Positions 8,188-16,908 of a stretch of 64,000 nucleotides of DNA are shown here, one piece after another; the first letter of the stretch is position 1; every line of letters begins with the position of its first letter. The position numbers were made by a program, and so were the translations under genes. The stretch lies in assembly GCA_965228065.1 (NCBI GenBank), contig OZ245788.1, positions 806,001-870,000 on the forward strand. The letters run 5' to 3'. This DNA comes from Sphingobium_A sp965228065 (GTDB lineage: Bacteria; Pseudomonadota; Alphaproteobacteria; Sphingomonadales; Sphingomonadaceae). The notes beneath the pieces were generated by a model. That model was given only the letters and a program-made list of their open reading frames with translations, was not told the DNA's origin and did no database searches.

Positions 8188-9449
8188 AGACGGCCGGGGC
8201 TGCAGGGTCGTTCGAAGCGGTCGACGCCCCCTGGGATCTGGCCGCACCGCCCGAAGGATTTTTCGACGACCCCTACCCCTTCTACCGTACCCTCAGCGCG
8301 GCGGGCAGGATTGCCCGGACCATCGACGGGGCGCTGCTCGTTTCCCGACATGCCGATGTCGCCGCCGTCTATCGCGACACGGCGACGTTCAGTTCTGACA
8401 AGCGGGCCGAATTCGCACCCAAATTCGGCCCCTCGCCCTTGTTCGAGCATCACACGACCAGCCTGGTGTTCAACGACGATCCTTATCATGGACGCGTGCG
8501 GCGCAAGCTGACGGGTGCGCTGTCGCCACGGGCGGTGGCCGATCTCGGCGCAACGCTGGATCAGTTCTGCGCCGGGCTTGCCGCCGGGGTCGCCGAGCGC
8601 GGCGCATGCGATGCGATCGGCGACTTTGCGGGCGCAGTGCCGGTGCGCGTCATCGGCGACATGTTCGATGTTCCCGAGGCGGACCGTGCGCCGCTCAGGG
8701 GTTGGTCGCTGGCCATTCTGAAAGCGCTCGAACCCGCCCCGGACGACAGGATATTGCAAGACGGCAATCGGGCCATCCGCGATTTCAGCGCGTTTCTCGA
8801 AGCGCTGATCGCGACACGGCGGCGCCATCCCGGCGATCCCGAGCGCGATCTGCTGACGCGCCTGATCGCCGAAGATACGGCGAGCACCGCGCTCACTGGC
8901 ACCGAGCTGGTGCACAACGCCATTTTCCTGCTCAACGCGGGTCATGAGACCACGACGAACCTGATCGGCAACGCGCTTCACCTTCTTGCCTGCGATGCCG
9001 CGCTGCGCCGGTCGCTTGCTGCGGATCCGGCGCTGGTTCCGGCCTTCGTCGAAGAGACGCTGCGATATGAAAGTCCGAACCAGCTGGGAAATCGACGCGC
9101 CACGCGCGCTGCGACGATCGGCGGCGTAAAGGTACCCGCCGGCACGGCGATCACCTTGCTGATCGGCGCGGCAAACCGCGATCCCTCAGTTTTCGAAACG
9201 CCCGATCAATTCCGCCTCGACCGCAAACCGAATCGCCATCTCGCGTTCGGCAGCGGCGCGCATCAATGCGTCGGATTGAGCCTGGCCCGGCTCGAGGGCA
9301 CGGCGGCGATCAGGGCCTGGCTGCGCCATATCCCCGAATTTTCGCTCACATCGCCCGCACGCTGGCAACGCCGGATGCGGTTTCGTGGTCTCGATCGGCT
9401 TCCGATCGCTTTCGATACGAGCAGACCGGCCCTTAGCGACGCGCACTAG
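8184..9449 (+). CDS. Bacterial cytochrome P450 (class I)
   Basis: A 421-residue soluble P450. The I-helix motif LLNAGHETTTN, the K-helix ExxR in EETLRYES and the haem-binding loop LAFGSGAHQCVGLSLARLEG, with ligand Cys362, are all present. It would hydroxylate a hydrophobic substrate using an external ferredoxin/ferredoxin reductase, which are not in the window. GTG at 8184 overlapping the hydrolase stop is preferred to TTG at 8163. It is not the same family member as the P450 at 40415-41596; identity is low by eye. Confidence 0.92.
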   Translation: MKTAGAAGSFEAVDAPWDLAAPPEGFFDDPYPFYRTLSAAGRIARTIDGALLVSRHADVAAVYRDTATFSSDKRAEFAPKFGPSPLFEHHTTSLVFNDDPYHGRVRRKLTGALSPRAVADLGATLDQFCAGLAAGVAERGACDAIGDFAGAVPVRVIGDMFDVPEADRAPLRGWSLAILKALEPAPDDRILQDGNRAIRDFSAFLEALIATRRRHPGDPERDLLTRLIAEDTASTALTGTELVHNAIFLLNAGHETTTNLIGNALHLLACDAALRRSLAADPALVPAFVEETLRYESPNQLGNRRATRAATIGGVKVPAGTAITLLIGAANRDPSVFETPDQFRLDRKPNRHLAFGSGAHQCVGLSLARLEGTAAIRAWLRHIPEFSLTSPARWQRRMRFRGLDRLPIAFDTSRPALSDAH

Positions 9450-9552
9450 AGCGGATCTGGTTCGGGATGAACCAGATCCGCTCCATATTTGCCTTTGCTG
9501 ACCGCGATTTCCGAGCCGGCAGATGACCCCATCTGCCTCGAAACCGCTCTAA
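9446..9552. repeat. Terminator hairpin inside an AGAGCGG-bounded repeat
   Basis: GAGCGGATCTGGTTC (9449-9463) pairs perfectly with GAACCAGATCCGCTC (9469-9483), just after the P450 stop, forming a strong hairpin that can terminate transcription. The wider segment is bounded by CTAGAGCGG and CCGCTCTAAG in inverted orientation, the look of a short dispersed element. Between 9553 and 9704 no gene is seen. Confidence 0.55.
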
Positions 9553-9704
9553 GGTTGGGTCTCGCCGATCAGCGTCAGAATCAGCCGCGCAATATCATCT
9601 GATGCGTTCAGCCATTGCGCGTTCGTCCGCCGACGGCTCGAAAAACTTCTTCCACTCAAGTCCCGGTGGCCTCGACGGCGATCGATTTGGCCGATCGCTT
9701 TCCA

Positions 9705-9739
9705 TTGACGCGCAACTTGAAGGGAGTATAAACTCCCTT
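9705..9739 (+). promoter_or_regulatory. Promoter with palindromic operator, copy 1 of 3
   Basis: TTGACG (9705-9710), 16-bp spacer, TATAAA (9727-9732) form a sigma-70-type promoter. Over the -10 box lies the perfect palindrome AAGGGAGT-ATAA-ACTCCCTT (9720-9739). The same core occurs before the TonB receptor gene (12111) and the SnoaL-like gene (16506). The placement implies repression; the TetR protein at 15809-16459 is the likeliest regulator. Confidence 0.75.
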
Positions 9740-9766
9740 TTTTTGTGATAGAAAAGGAATCGAGCC

Positions 9767-10864
9767 ATGGGTCTAGTGACGCCCGATGTCAGTGCGCGCC
9801 TGAAGCCGGATTTCATCGCTTTGGTGCACACCATCTATAAGGAATTTGCGCATCTCCAGCCCGGCGAGCGCGTGCTGATCATGAGCGATGCCCGAACACC
9901 GGATTACATCAGCGCCGTGTTTCACGGCGTGGCCACCGCGTTCGGTGCGGAAGTGGCGACGATCGAAACCAAGATCCCGTTCGGAGGCCCGACATATCAG
10001 CCCAGCGCCGAATGGACGCCGATGCTGTCCGCGGCGGCGAAGGAAGCAGACCTGCTCATCGATCTCGCCGTCGGCTATGCGGACTTCATCAAGGAGGCGA
10101 TTGCCAACGGCGCCCGCGTCCTGATGCCGGGCGACGGCGTCGGTGGCCCCTATCTCGACGACATGCTGCTCCGGACGATCCGCGACGTCGATATCCACGA
10201 AATTCGGCGCACCGCCGATCATGTCGCCGAACTCTTCACCACCGCCAAAACCTGCACGATGATCACCGGCGAGGGCGACGAACTCGTGATCGACCTCGAC
10301 GGCACCAAGGGCCTTCCTGCAGATGGCTTCCTGTGGGACCGCGACAAGGGCGAGTTCAAATCGAATTTCGCGATCCTTCCGCCAGCCCAGCCAGGCGTCC
10401 TCATTCCGCGGGGACGCGGCAATGGTATCGTATCGATCGACGGCACCGTGTTGTGGCATCAGCTCTATCATGAAGCGCCGCGCGATCCGCTGAAGTTCGA
10501 ATTCGTCGATGGCCGCCTGGTCAACATCTGGGGCGATAAATATCTGAGCGGCCGGATCCGTCAGTGGCTGGAAAAGCTCGGCGACGAGGGCGCCTGGGAA
10601 GGGCCGAACCACCTCAATATCGGTATCAATCCCAACGCGCTGCTGACGCAGAACCAGGAATGGGAGCGCGTCTATGGCTCCGTGACCTGCGGGATGGGCG
10701 ATCTCGACGTGGTCGCGGACGTCATGACCGCCGACAATGCCGGCATGCGGCCAAGATCAAAAGTTCATTGGGACTGGACGGTGCTGGCGCCGACGATCAA
10801 GCTCGACGACAGGATCGTCCTCAAGGATAGCCGGTTGTTCCTCAAAGACTCCAACCCCGCATGA
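9767..10864 (+). CDS. NicX-like/M29-like metalloenzyme (2,5-dihydroxypyridine dioxygenase-related)
   Basis: A 365-residue protein of the family that contains M29-type aminopeptidases and NicX, the 2,5-dihydroxypyridine 5,6-dioxygenase. The C-terminal pattern VHWDWTVLAPTIKLDDRIVL aligns with the NicX block CHLDIPLRNCDIYLDDKAVV, and the three residues that bind iron in NicX (two His and an Asp) have counterparts at His282, His334 and Asp336 with almost the same spacing. It may cleave a hydroxylated ring, or be a peptidase-like hydrolase; the true substrate is unknown. AAAAGGA precedes the ATG. It overlaps the MFS gene by 4 bp and is led by the first GGGAGT palindrome. Confidence 0.7.
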   Translation: MGLVTPDVSARLKPDFIALVHTIYKEFAHLQPGERVLIMSDARTPDYISAVFHGVATAFGAEVATIETKIPFGGPTYQPSAEWTPMLSAAAKEADLLIDLAVGYADFIKEAIANGARVLMPGDGVGGPYLDDMLLRTIRDVDIHEIRRTADHVAELFTTAKTCTMITGEGDELVIDLDGTKGLPADGFLWDRDKGEFKSNFAILPPAQPGVLIPRGRGNGIVSIDGTVLWHQLYHEAPRDPLKFEFVDGRLVNIWGDKYLSGRIRQWLEKLGDEGAWEGPNHLNIGINPNALLTQNQEWERVYGSVTCGMGDLDVVADVMTADNAGMRPRSKVHWDWTVLAPTIKLDDRIVLKDSRLFLKDSNPA

Positions 10865-12042
10865 GCAGAGCATCGGCAACGCTCGGCGTGGTGTTCTTTG
10901 CTTATGCTGTGACCACCATACCAACCGCGGCGTTGCCGATGCTCGTCGGCAGCTATGTCGACCACCTGTCTTACGACATCGAGGCGGCAGGGCTGCTGGC
11001 CAGCATCGAGGCAGCGGGAATGGTTGCCGGAATCCTGTTCACAACCCTGGTGATCGCTCGTCCGCAGGTGGATATCCGCCGATGCATGGCCATCGCGATC
11101 GCACTGTTCGGAGCGGCGCAACTCGCCTCCTGCTGGTCGTCATATTATCCGATGTTCGCGGTCGCGCGCTTCGTCTCCGGATTTTCCGGCGGCGGCCTCG
11201 TCGGTGCCATTGGCAGCATCTATCTGGCGAAGGCCGAGTCACCCGATCGCGCCTTCGCCATCTATTTCGGCATCCCCTATACCGCTGGCGCGATCACGCT
11301 GGTTGCGATGCCACATCTGCTGCGGATCGCCGGATTGTCGACGGTCTATATGCTGTTGGCGACGTTCGCGCTCGTTGCGCTGCTCACGACCAGATTTCTG
11401 CCGAAAAGGGCGGGCGATGCCGCGAACGCGACCGGCGCGGCGCCAAAACGCGCCGTGACCCCGCGGCGCACGATGCTTGGCATATTCCTGATCGTCTCTC
11501 TGTTCATCAATTATACCGGCAATGGGGGCCTGTGGATCTATTGGGAGCGGATCGGCAACAACCTTCAGATCGACGTCGCCAGTAGATCGATCGCACTGTC
11601 ACTCGGCTTGTTGTCAGGGATCGCCGGGGCGGTGGCCTGCACCGTCATGACCCGCATCGTCACGCGCTTCACGGGCATTCTCGTCGGCCATCTTGTCCTC
11701 GCCATGGGCTATGCGCTGCCTCTGCTCAGTCACCAGCTCTGGGCCTATGGCGGCGGCGCGGCACTGCTCAACGCTGCAGTTGCCTTCCTCACTCCATTCT
11801 ACTTTGCAGCGATCGCGGAAGCGGATGAAAGCGGCCGGATGGTCACTGCCGCGCTGAGCGCCACCGGCATCGGATATAGCGTCGGGCCGATGCTGCTGCT
11901 GCCCTTTGCAAGCCAGCCATCGGTGGCTCCGCTGCTGATCGCGGCGCTGGCAACCGCGTTCGCAAGTCTGGTCCTGGCTTTCCTCGTCAGGGAGGCGGCG
12001 CGGCGCGGCGCGGACGACGACCTGCTGGTTCGCGGCGCATAA
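10861..12042 (+). CDS. MFS transporter
   Basis: A 393-residue inner-membrane protein with about 12 hydrophobic segments, for example VVFFAYAVTTIPTAALPML, MLGIFLIVSLFINYTGNG and the C-terminal LLIAALATAFASLVLAFLV. It has the dimensions of a two-times-six-helix major facilitator. The cargo cannot be read from sequence; co-transcription with the NicX-like enzyme (ATGA overlap) suggests import of its substrate or a precursor that has crossed the outer membrane through the neighbouring TonB receptor. Confidence 0.85.
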   Translation: MSRASATLGVVFFAYAVTTIPTAALPMLVGSYVDHLSYDIEAAGLLASIEAAGMVAGILFTTLVIARPQVDIRRCMAIAIALFGAAQLASCWSSYYPMFAVARFVSGFSGGGLVGAIGSIYLAKAESPDRAFAIYFGIPYTAGAITLVAMPHLLRIAGLSTVYMLLATFALVALLTTRFLPKRAGDAANATGAAPKRAVTPRRTMLGIFLIVSLFINYTGNGGLWIYWERIGNNLQIDVASRSIALSLGLLSGIAGAVACTVMTRIVTRFTGILVGHLVLAMGYALPLLSHQLWAYGGGAALLNAAVAFLTPFYFAAIAEADESGRMVTAALSATGIGYSVGPMLLLPFASQPSVAPLLIAALATAFASLVLAFLVREAARRGADDDLLVRGA

Positions 12043-12057
12043 GCAGATTCACGTTGA

Positions 12058-12087
12058 ATGCCGGCAGCCTGGTCGGTCTGCCGGCAT
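12058..12087 (+). terminator. Hairpin after the MFS gene
   Basis: ATGCCGGCAG and CTGCCGGCAT form a perfect 10-bp stem around a 10-base loop, 16 bp after the MFS stop and before the next promoter. There is no T-run, so it may act as a weak terminator or an mRNA-protecting stem. Confidence 0.6.
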
Positions 12088-12092
12088 CATGC

Positions 12093-12126
12093 TTGCACCT
12101 TTTCGATTTTGGGAGTATTTACTCCC
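12093..12126 (+). promoter_or_regulatory. Promoter with palindromic operator, copy 2 of 3
   Basis: TTGCAC (12093-12098), 17-bp spacer, TATTTA (12116-12121), with GGGAGT-ATTT-ACTCCC (12111-12126) over the -10 box, as at 9720 and 16506. It drives the TonB receptor gene that starts at 12149. Confidence 0.75.
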
Positions 12127-13979
12127 TAAATAATGAAAGGGGATTCACATGCGCCGGCTACACCTGTTTTTCGCGTCTTTTGTAACCATCGCCTGGGCGA
12201 CAGCGTCGTCCGCGCAAACGGAGCAGGAGCCCGATCAGCCCATGCCCGACATCGTCGTAACCGCGCAGAAGAAGTCACAGAGCCTCCAGGATGTGCCGAT
12301 CACGATCACGGCGCTCAGCGCCGACACGTTGCGCTCCCGGGGGGCGCTCAACACGTTCGATCTCGCACAAAATACGACGAGCCTGGTGTTCGCTGGCGCT
12401 TCGTCGACGCTCGCCACAGTGTTCATGCGCGGGCTCGGGGACAGCAGCTTCAACGCCAATGCGATACCGTCGGTCGGCTTCTATCTCGACGACGCTTATA
12501 TGGGATCGAGCTTCGGGCTTAATCAGGCGCTGCTCGATCTCGACCGGGTGGAGGTGCTCAAGGGCCCACAGGGTACGCTCTACGGCAAAAATACCACGGG
12601 CGGCGCCATACGTTTCATCACCCGCAAGCCGAACCCGAACGAGCCAATCAACGGGACTTTCAACGTTTCGGGCGGATCCTTTGGGCAGCTTGATGCCGAC
12701 GGCGCGATCGGGGTCCCCTTGTCGGATAGCACGGCGATCCGTTTGGCGGCCGGCTATCACCGTCAAAATGGTCCGTTCAACAATCTCGTCACCGGCGACA
12801 AGGGGCCCAAGGAGCGGAACTACGCTTTGCGCGGCTCGCTGCTATCCGAGCTGACGCCCGACCTCGATATGCTGCTCAGTGTCCACGGCAGCCGCAACCG
12901 CGGCGATTCCAATCTCAAGGAAGTCGGCACTTTCACCGGCCCATTTTCGTTCATTGTCTGCGACAATCCGACGCTCGCCGGGCGGTGTCCCGACACGACC
13001 GGTTTTGTACCGTCGTCGAGCAAGCGCGACTATTACGCCGATGCAGCGGGCATGCGAGACGTTGTTCGCAACATTGGCGGCAGCGCCACACTGACCTGGC
13101 AACCCGGCAGTATCAGCGTGACGTCGGTCAGTGCCTATGAGCACAACACGCGCAACACACGCGGCGAGGTCGACTGGTCGCCAGCCGATCTGTCGGTGAA
13201 TGACATCTACAGCAACTCGAGACAGGTTTCGCAGGAGCTGCGTATCGCTTCGGACGACAAGCGTCCGATCAGCTGGCTATTGGGCGGTTATTATTTCCAC
13301 GATCGCCTGACGTCGCAGAGCGCATATTCGTTCCGCGGCTTCGGCCCGGGATTCCTGACCGGCGGCCCCAATCTCGAAGGGGCTTATACCGCGTTCACCC
13401 AGACCACGCGCAGCCTGGCGGCATTTGGTGAAATCTATTGGAAGATCGCCGACAATCTCAAGCTGACCACCGGTCTGCGTTACTCGCAAGAGCGCAAAAG
13501 CATCGACCTCTCGCTCGACTATCTGAACATCGATGGGTCGACCGGGGCCACGGTGATCGACAGCCAATATGCCGCCGGTCATATCCTGATCGCCGACGTC
13601 GCCACCCAGAATGACCGCCGGACATGGGGCAATCTCAGCGGCCGAGCGACAATCGACTATGACCCCGTCGACAACGTCAAATTATTCTTCACATTCAGCC
13701 GCGGTTTCCGGGCGGGCAATTATAATGGCGGCGTGCTGTTCGGCCCCGACGAAGTCGCGGTGGTCGATCCGGAAACCGTCACCAATTATGAGTTCGGCTG
13801 GAAGACCGATCTGTTCGATCGCACGCTGCGCTTCAATGGCGCACTGTACCATACCCGTCTGACCAACCAGCAAGTGTTCGTGCCGGGCCTCGTTTTGCTG
13901 CTTGAGAATGCCGCGACGTCGCGGGTTGAACCGCCCCGGGATTGTCGGAGGCCCTAACTCCTGAGAGGAAGGGTCTACG

Positions 13980-14306
13980 ATGAGCAAGACGACGAACAAG
14001 TTTGCCCCGGAGGTTCGTGATCGGGCAGTCCGCATGGTGCTGGACCACGAAGCCGATCATCCATCCCGTTGGGCGGCGATCACATCCATTGCCGAGAAGA
14101 TTGGTTGTTCGGGGCACACGCTGCTGGAGTGGGTGAAGAAGGCGGAGGTGAACAGCGGCAAGCGTGCCGGCGTTCCCACCGAGCTGGCAGACCGTCTCAA
14201 GGCGCTGGAGCGCGAGAACCGCGAGCTGCGCCAGGCCAACGAGATTCTGCGCAAGGCTTCCGCATATTTTGCCCAGGCGGAGCTCGACCGCCCATTCAAG
14301 CGATGA
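13980..14306 (+). CDS. IS3-family transposase OrfA
   Basis: A 108-residue helix-turn-helix protein. The N-terminal FAPEVRDRAVRMVLDH and IAEKIGCSGHTLLEWVKKAE form the DNA-binding domain; the C-terminal LADRLKALERENRELRQANE is the leucine-zipper-like coiled coil typical of IS3 OrfA. It binds the inverted ends and acts with OrfB, produced as a fusion by frameshifting in many family members. Its TGA overlaps the ATG of orfB (ATGA). Confidence 0.95.
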   Translation: MSKTTNKFAPEVRDRAVRMVLDHEADHPSRWAAITSIAEKIGCSGHTLLEWVKKAEVNSGKRAGVPTELADRLKALERENRELRQANEILRKASAYFAQAELDRPFKR

Positions 14307-15208
14307 GCAGCTTCATTGATGAGCATCGGGGTGATTATGGGGTCGAGCCGATCTGCCGGGTTCTGCCGATCGCCCCATCCACCTACCATGAGCGTGCCCG
14401 CCAGCGGCGCGATCCATCGCGCCTGTCACCGCGTGCCCAGCGCGACGAGGCGATGAAGCCCGAGGTTCGGCGCGTGTTCGACGCCAACTTCAAGGTCTAC
14501 GGCGTGCGCAAGGTGTGGCGGCAGATGCAGCGGGAAGGCTTCGACATTGCCCGCTGCACGGTGGAACGGCTGATGCGCGAGCTGGGCTTGCAGGGCGTGC
14601 TCCGGGGCAAACCGATGAAGACGACGGTCAGTGACAAGGCAGCACCGTGTCCGCTCGATCAGGTCAACCGCCAGTTCCACGCCCCGGCGCCGAACATGCT
14701 GTGGGTGTCGGACTTCACCTATGTCGCGACCTGGGCAGGGTTCGTCTACGTGGCCTTCGTGATCGACGTTTACGCCCGCTATATCGTGGGCTGGCGGGTG
14801 AGTAGGAAGGCGCATACCAGCTTCGTGCTGGATGCCTTGGAGCAGGCTATCCATGATCGGCGCCCTGTCCATCGCGGTGGCCTGATCCACCACAGCGACC
14901 GCGGCAGCCAATACGTCTCGATCAAGTATACCGAGCGCCTTGCCGAAGCTGGGATCGAACCATCGGTGGGCAGCGTAGGCGACAGCTACGACAACGCCTT
15001 GGCCGAGACGATCAACGGTCTTTACAAGGCCGAGGTGATCCACCGGCGAGGTCCGTGGCGATCCTTCGAGGCCGTTGAATACGCCACGCTCGAATGGGTG
15101 GATTGGTTCAACAACCGCCGGCTCCTTGCGCCCATTGGCAATATACCACCTGCCGAAGCGGAGGAGCGCTACCACGCCATGCTGGGCGACACTCCCATGG
15201 CTGCATAA
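14303..15208 (+). CDS. IS3-family transposase OrfB (DDE integrase core)
   Basis: A 301-residue protein with an HTH_21-type N-terminal part (YGVRKVWRQMQREGFDIARC) and an rve catalytic core. The three acidic residues are visible in WVSDFTYV, HHSDRGSQY and NALAETINGLYKAEVI, so the DDE triad is complete. It cuts and joins the ends of the element. The reading frame can also be entered upstream in the same frame, which allows an OrfAB fusion. Confidence 0.95.
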   Translation: MSSFIDEHRGDYGVEPICRVLPIAPSTYHERARQRRDPSRLSPRAQRDEAMKPEVRRVFDANFKVYGVRKVWRQMQREGFDIARCTVERLMRELGLQGVLRGKPMKTTVSDKAAPCPLDQVNRQFHAPAPNMLWVSDFTYVATWAGFVYVAFVIDVYARYIVGWRVSRKAHTSFVLDALEQAIHDRRPVHRGGLIHHSDRGSQYVSIKYTERLAEAGIEPSVGSVGDSYDNALAETINGLYKAEVIHRRGPWRSFEAVEYATLEWVDWFNNRRLLAPIGNIPPAEAEERYHAMLGDTPMAA

Positions 15209-15734
15209 TTTAAGCCGAATGGCCTCCGGCAATCCCGGGGCGGTTCAGGTCAATGGTGCCGAAGCCAGCCTCACCTGGAAGCCCGTGCGCGCTTTCCAGG
15301 CCGATCTGGGCGCCGCTTACACCGATGCGCGGTTCCGCACGTACAAGTCCAATCAGATCGGCGCCGACTATTCGGGCAACCGTCTGCCTTATGCACCGCG
15401 ATGGACGCTGAACGGTGCGATCAGCTACGCGATCGATCTCGATGGCGGCAACACGCTGACCCTCCAGAGCGACGCCAGTTATAAAAGCCGCACCTATTTC
15501 TCGGTCGCGCAGCAAAGTGCCATTTCGGAAAAGAGCGTGTTCCTGCTGAACGGCCGCGTGACCTATGCGCCTGAGGCCAGGAAATGGTCCCTCTCACTCT
15601 ACGTCAAGAACGTCCTCAACCGGCTGTATTTCAAGGACGGCTACGATCAGTCGTCGATCGGTTTCAATACCTTCTCGATCGGTGATCCGCGTCGGATCGG
15701 GGCGGCCGTGCAATACTCGTTTTGATAGAGCGTA

Positions 15735-15760
15735 CCCGCACCGACATTTGCCGGTGCGGG
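15735..15760 (+). terminator. Terminator after the TonB receptor
   Basis: CCCGCACCG (15735-15743) and CGGTGCGGG (15752-15760) form a perfect stem just after the receptor stop, followed by CCTCTTT. It separates the receptor from the TetR gene. Confidence 0.75.
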
Positions 15761-15808
15761 CCTCTTTCGCGCTTTCGCAAACGTGCTGTCACGTGCGAGA
15801 GAGGTGCA

Positions 15809-16459
15809 ATGACGACCACGCCAAAGAAACAGCCTCCGACGGTCTCCCTCCAGCAACGACGGGAGCCGATCCAGGCCCGCGCTCAGGCTTCACGCGACCG
15901 TATCATCGAAGTGGCTGCCGAATTGCTCGAAGAGGTCGGCGTCGATGACTTCAACACCAACCTGCTTGCCGAACGCGCGGGCGTTCTGATCCGGACGGTC
16001 TATCGCTATTTTCCGAACAAGTTTGCGGTGATCGCGACGCTTGGCGAGGAAATGCTCGCACGATGGAGCGAGCGGTTGTCGCTGGATATCGAGAAAATTG
16101 CTCGACCGGACTGTGATCTGGAACGCGCCGTGCGGGAGATGTTGGAGGGCTGGATCATCATGCTCACCAAGGAAAAGGGCGGCCTCGCGATCATGCAGGC
16201 GGTTGGTGCAGTGCCGCAGCTTCGCGAAATCGACAGCGCGCTGTTTACCCAGTTGGTCGCCAGGTATGAAGTGGCGATCACGTCGCGGTTTTCGGTGCCC
16301 GCTCACCGGTCGGCGATCATCAGCAATGTCATCGTGAGCGCGACTTATGGCATGGCCGATTGTTATTTTCGGGTTCCCAGCGACGTCCGAACCTCCATGC
16401 CTTCGGAGGTTGCCAGGATGATCGCGGCTCATTTGCGGGCGGAATTCGGCGAGCGCTAG
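15809..16459 (+). CDS. TetR-family regulator, candidate controller of the GGGAGT regulon
   Basis: About 216 residues. The helix-turn-helix region includes RDRIIEVAAELLEEVGVDDF and NLLAERAGVLIRTVYRYFPN. GAGAGAGG precedes the ATG at 15809, which is preferred to an in-frame start 87 bp upstream. It lies in the middle of the unit group that shares the GGGAGT-N4-ACTCCC palindrome (9720, 12111, 16506), and it is the only regulator gene in this region. No such palindrome lies directly before it, so it may not be autoregulated through that site. Confidence 0.85.
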   Translation: MTTTPKKQPPTVSLQQRREPIQARAQASRDRIIEVAAELLEEVGVDDFNTNLLAERAGVLIRTVYRYFPNKFAVIATLGEEMLARWSERLSLDIEKIARPDCDLERAVREMLEGWIIMLTKEKGGLAIMQAVGAVPQLREIDSALFTQLVARYEVAITSRFSVPAHRSAIISNVIVSATYGMADCYFRVPSDVRTSMPSEVARMIAAHLRAEFGER

Positions 16460-16488
16460 ACGCGCCCCCTTTAACGGCGGGTCAGGGC

Positions 16489-16522
16489 TTGTGCATTTCC
16501 ATAAAGGGAGTATTTAATCCCC
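16489..16522 (+). promoter_or_regulatory. Promoter with palindromic operator, copy 3 of 3
   Basis: TTGTGC (16489-16494), 16-bp spacer, TATTTA (16511-16516). The operator GGGAGT-ATTT-AATCCC (16506-16521) differs at one position from the other two copies. The ATG at 16525 is about 8 bp after the -10 box, so the transcript may start at or just before the start codon (leaderless). Confidence 0.7.
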
Positions 16523-16524
16523 TT

Positions 16525-16908
16525 ATGGAAAGAGAGGATAATTATGCGCTGATCGGCGCAATGCTCGCGTGGATGAACGACGGGATCGCGCGCGACACCT
16601 TGTCGGAAGTCGGTTTTCGACGCTTCTTCACAAGCGAAGCCCACTTCTTGGTAAACGGCAATCTGCGCGGAATCGGATCGGCTGCCCTGTTCGCTTTTTT
16701 CTCGCGCCAAGCGAAGATTGTCGGCGGCGCGGTCATGCAATGGCCGCCGATCGCAAGTTTCTCGGCATCCGACTATATTTTCATCGACTATGACATGGTG
16801 ATCGGCCCGCCCGATGCAGTCGCACGCTACAATGCGAAAGGCTATGCCCGCGTCGAAGGCGGACGCATCGCGCATTACGCGGTCAACACGTTCTTGCGCG
16901 AGGAATGA
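16525..16908 (+). CDS. SnoaL/NTF2-like small protein
   Basis: A 127-residue protein that looks like an NTF2-fold hydratase/isomerase-type domain: an N-terminal helix with LIGAMLAWMNDGIARDTLSE, a middle RFFTSEAHFLVNGNLRGIGS and a C-terminal strand region ARYNAKGYARVEGGRIAHYA. Members include polyketide cyclases, ketosteroid isomerase-like enzymes and non-catalytic proteins; the actual reaction is unclear. The start at 16525 has no ribosome-binding site and would be read as leaderless; ATG at 16561 is the alternative. It overlaps the following MBL gene (ATGA). Confidence 0.65.
   Translation: MEREDNYALIGAMLAWMNDGIARDTLSEVGFRRFFTSEAHFLVNGNLRGIGSAALFAFFSRQAKIVGGAVMQWPPIASFSASDYIFIDYDMVIGPPDAVARYNAKGYARVEGGRIAHYAVNTFLREE

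Larger units (their letters stand above)
13927..15247 (+). mobile_element. IS3-family insertion sequence, 1,321 bp
   Basis: The terminal inverted repeats start TGAACCGCCCCGGGATTG at both ends and match over about 27 bp with one mismatch. A 3-bp target duplication GGT flanks the element (13924-13926 and 15248-15250), as usual for IS3-type elements. It carries overlapping orfA and orfB. All parts look intact, so it may still be mobile. Confidence 0.95.
12149..15725 (+). pseudogene. TonB-dependent receptor interrupted by an IS3-family element
   Basis: The gene is in two parts, 12149-13926 and 15251-15725. The first encodes a signal peptide (FASFVTIAWATASSAQ), a TonB box region (PDIVVTAQKKSQSLQDVPIT), the plug with VEVLKGPQGTLYGKNTTGGA, and part of the barrel; the second encodes the last barrel strands, ending in QYSF. 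Removing the IS and one GGT copy restores an open frame of 750 residues (ENAATSR-VNGAEASLTW). The two halves are otherwise undamaged, so the insertion is recent. The receptor would take up a hydrophobic or bulky substrate for the adjoining NicX-like/MFS genes. As it stands the protein is truncated and very likely non-functional. Confidence 0.93.

Noticed and set aside
9767..10864. Annotation as a plain leucyl aminopeptidase (M29)
   Set aside because: The C-terminal HxD block and the His spacing match NicX better than the M29 metal site, though the peptidase alternative stays open.
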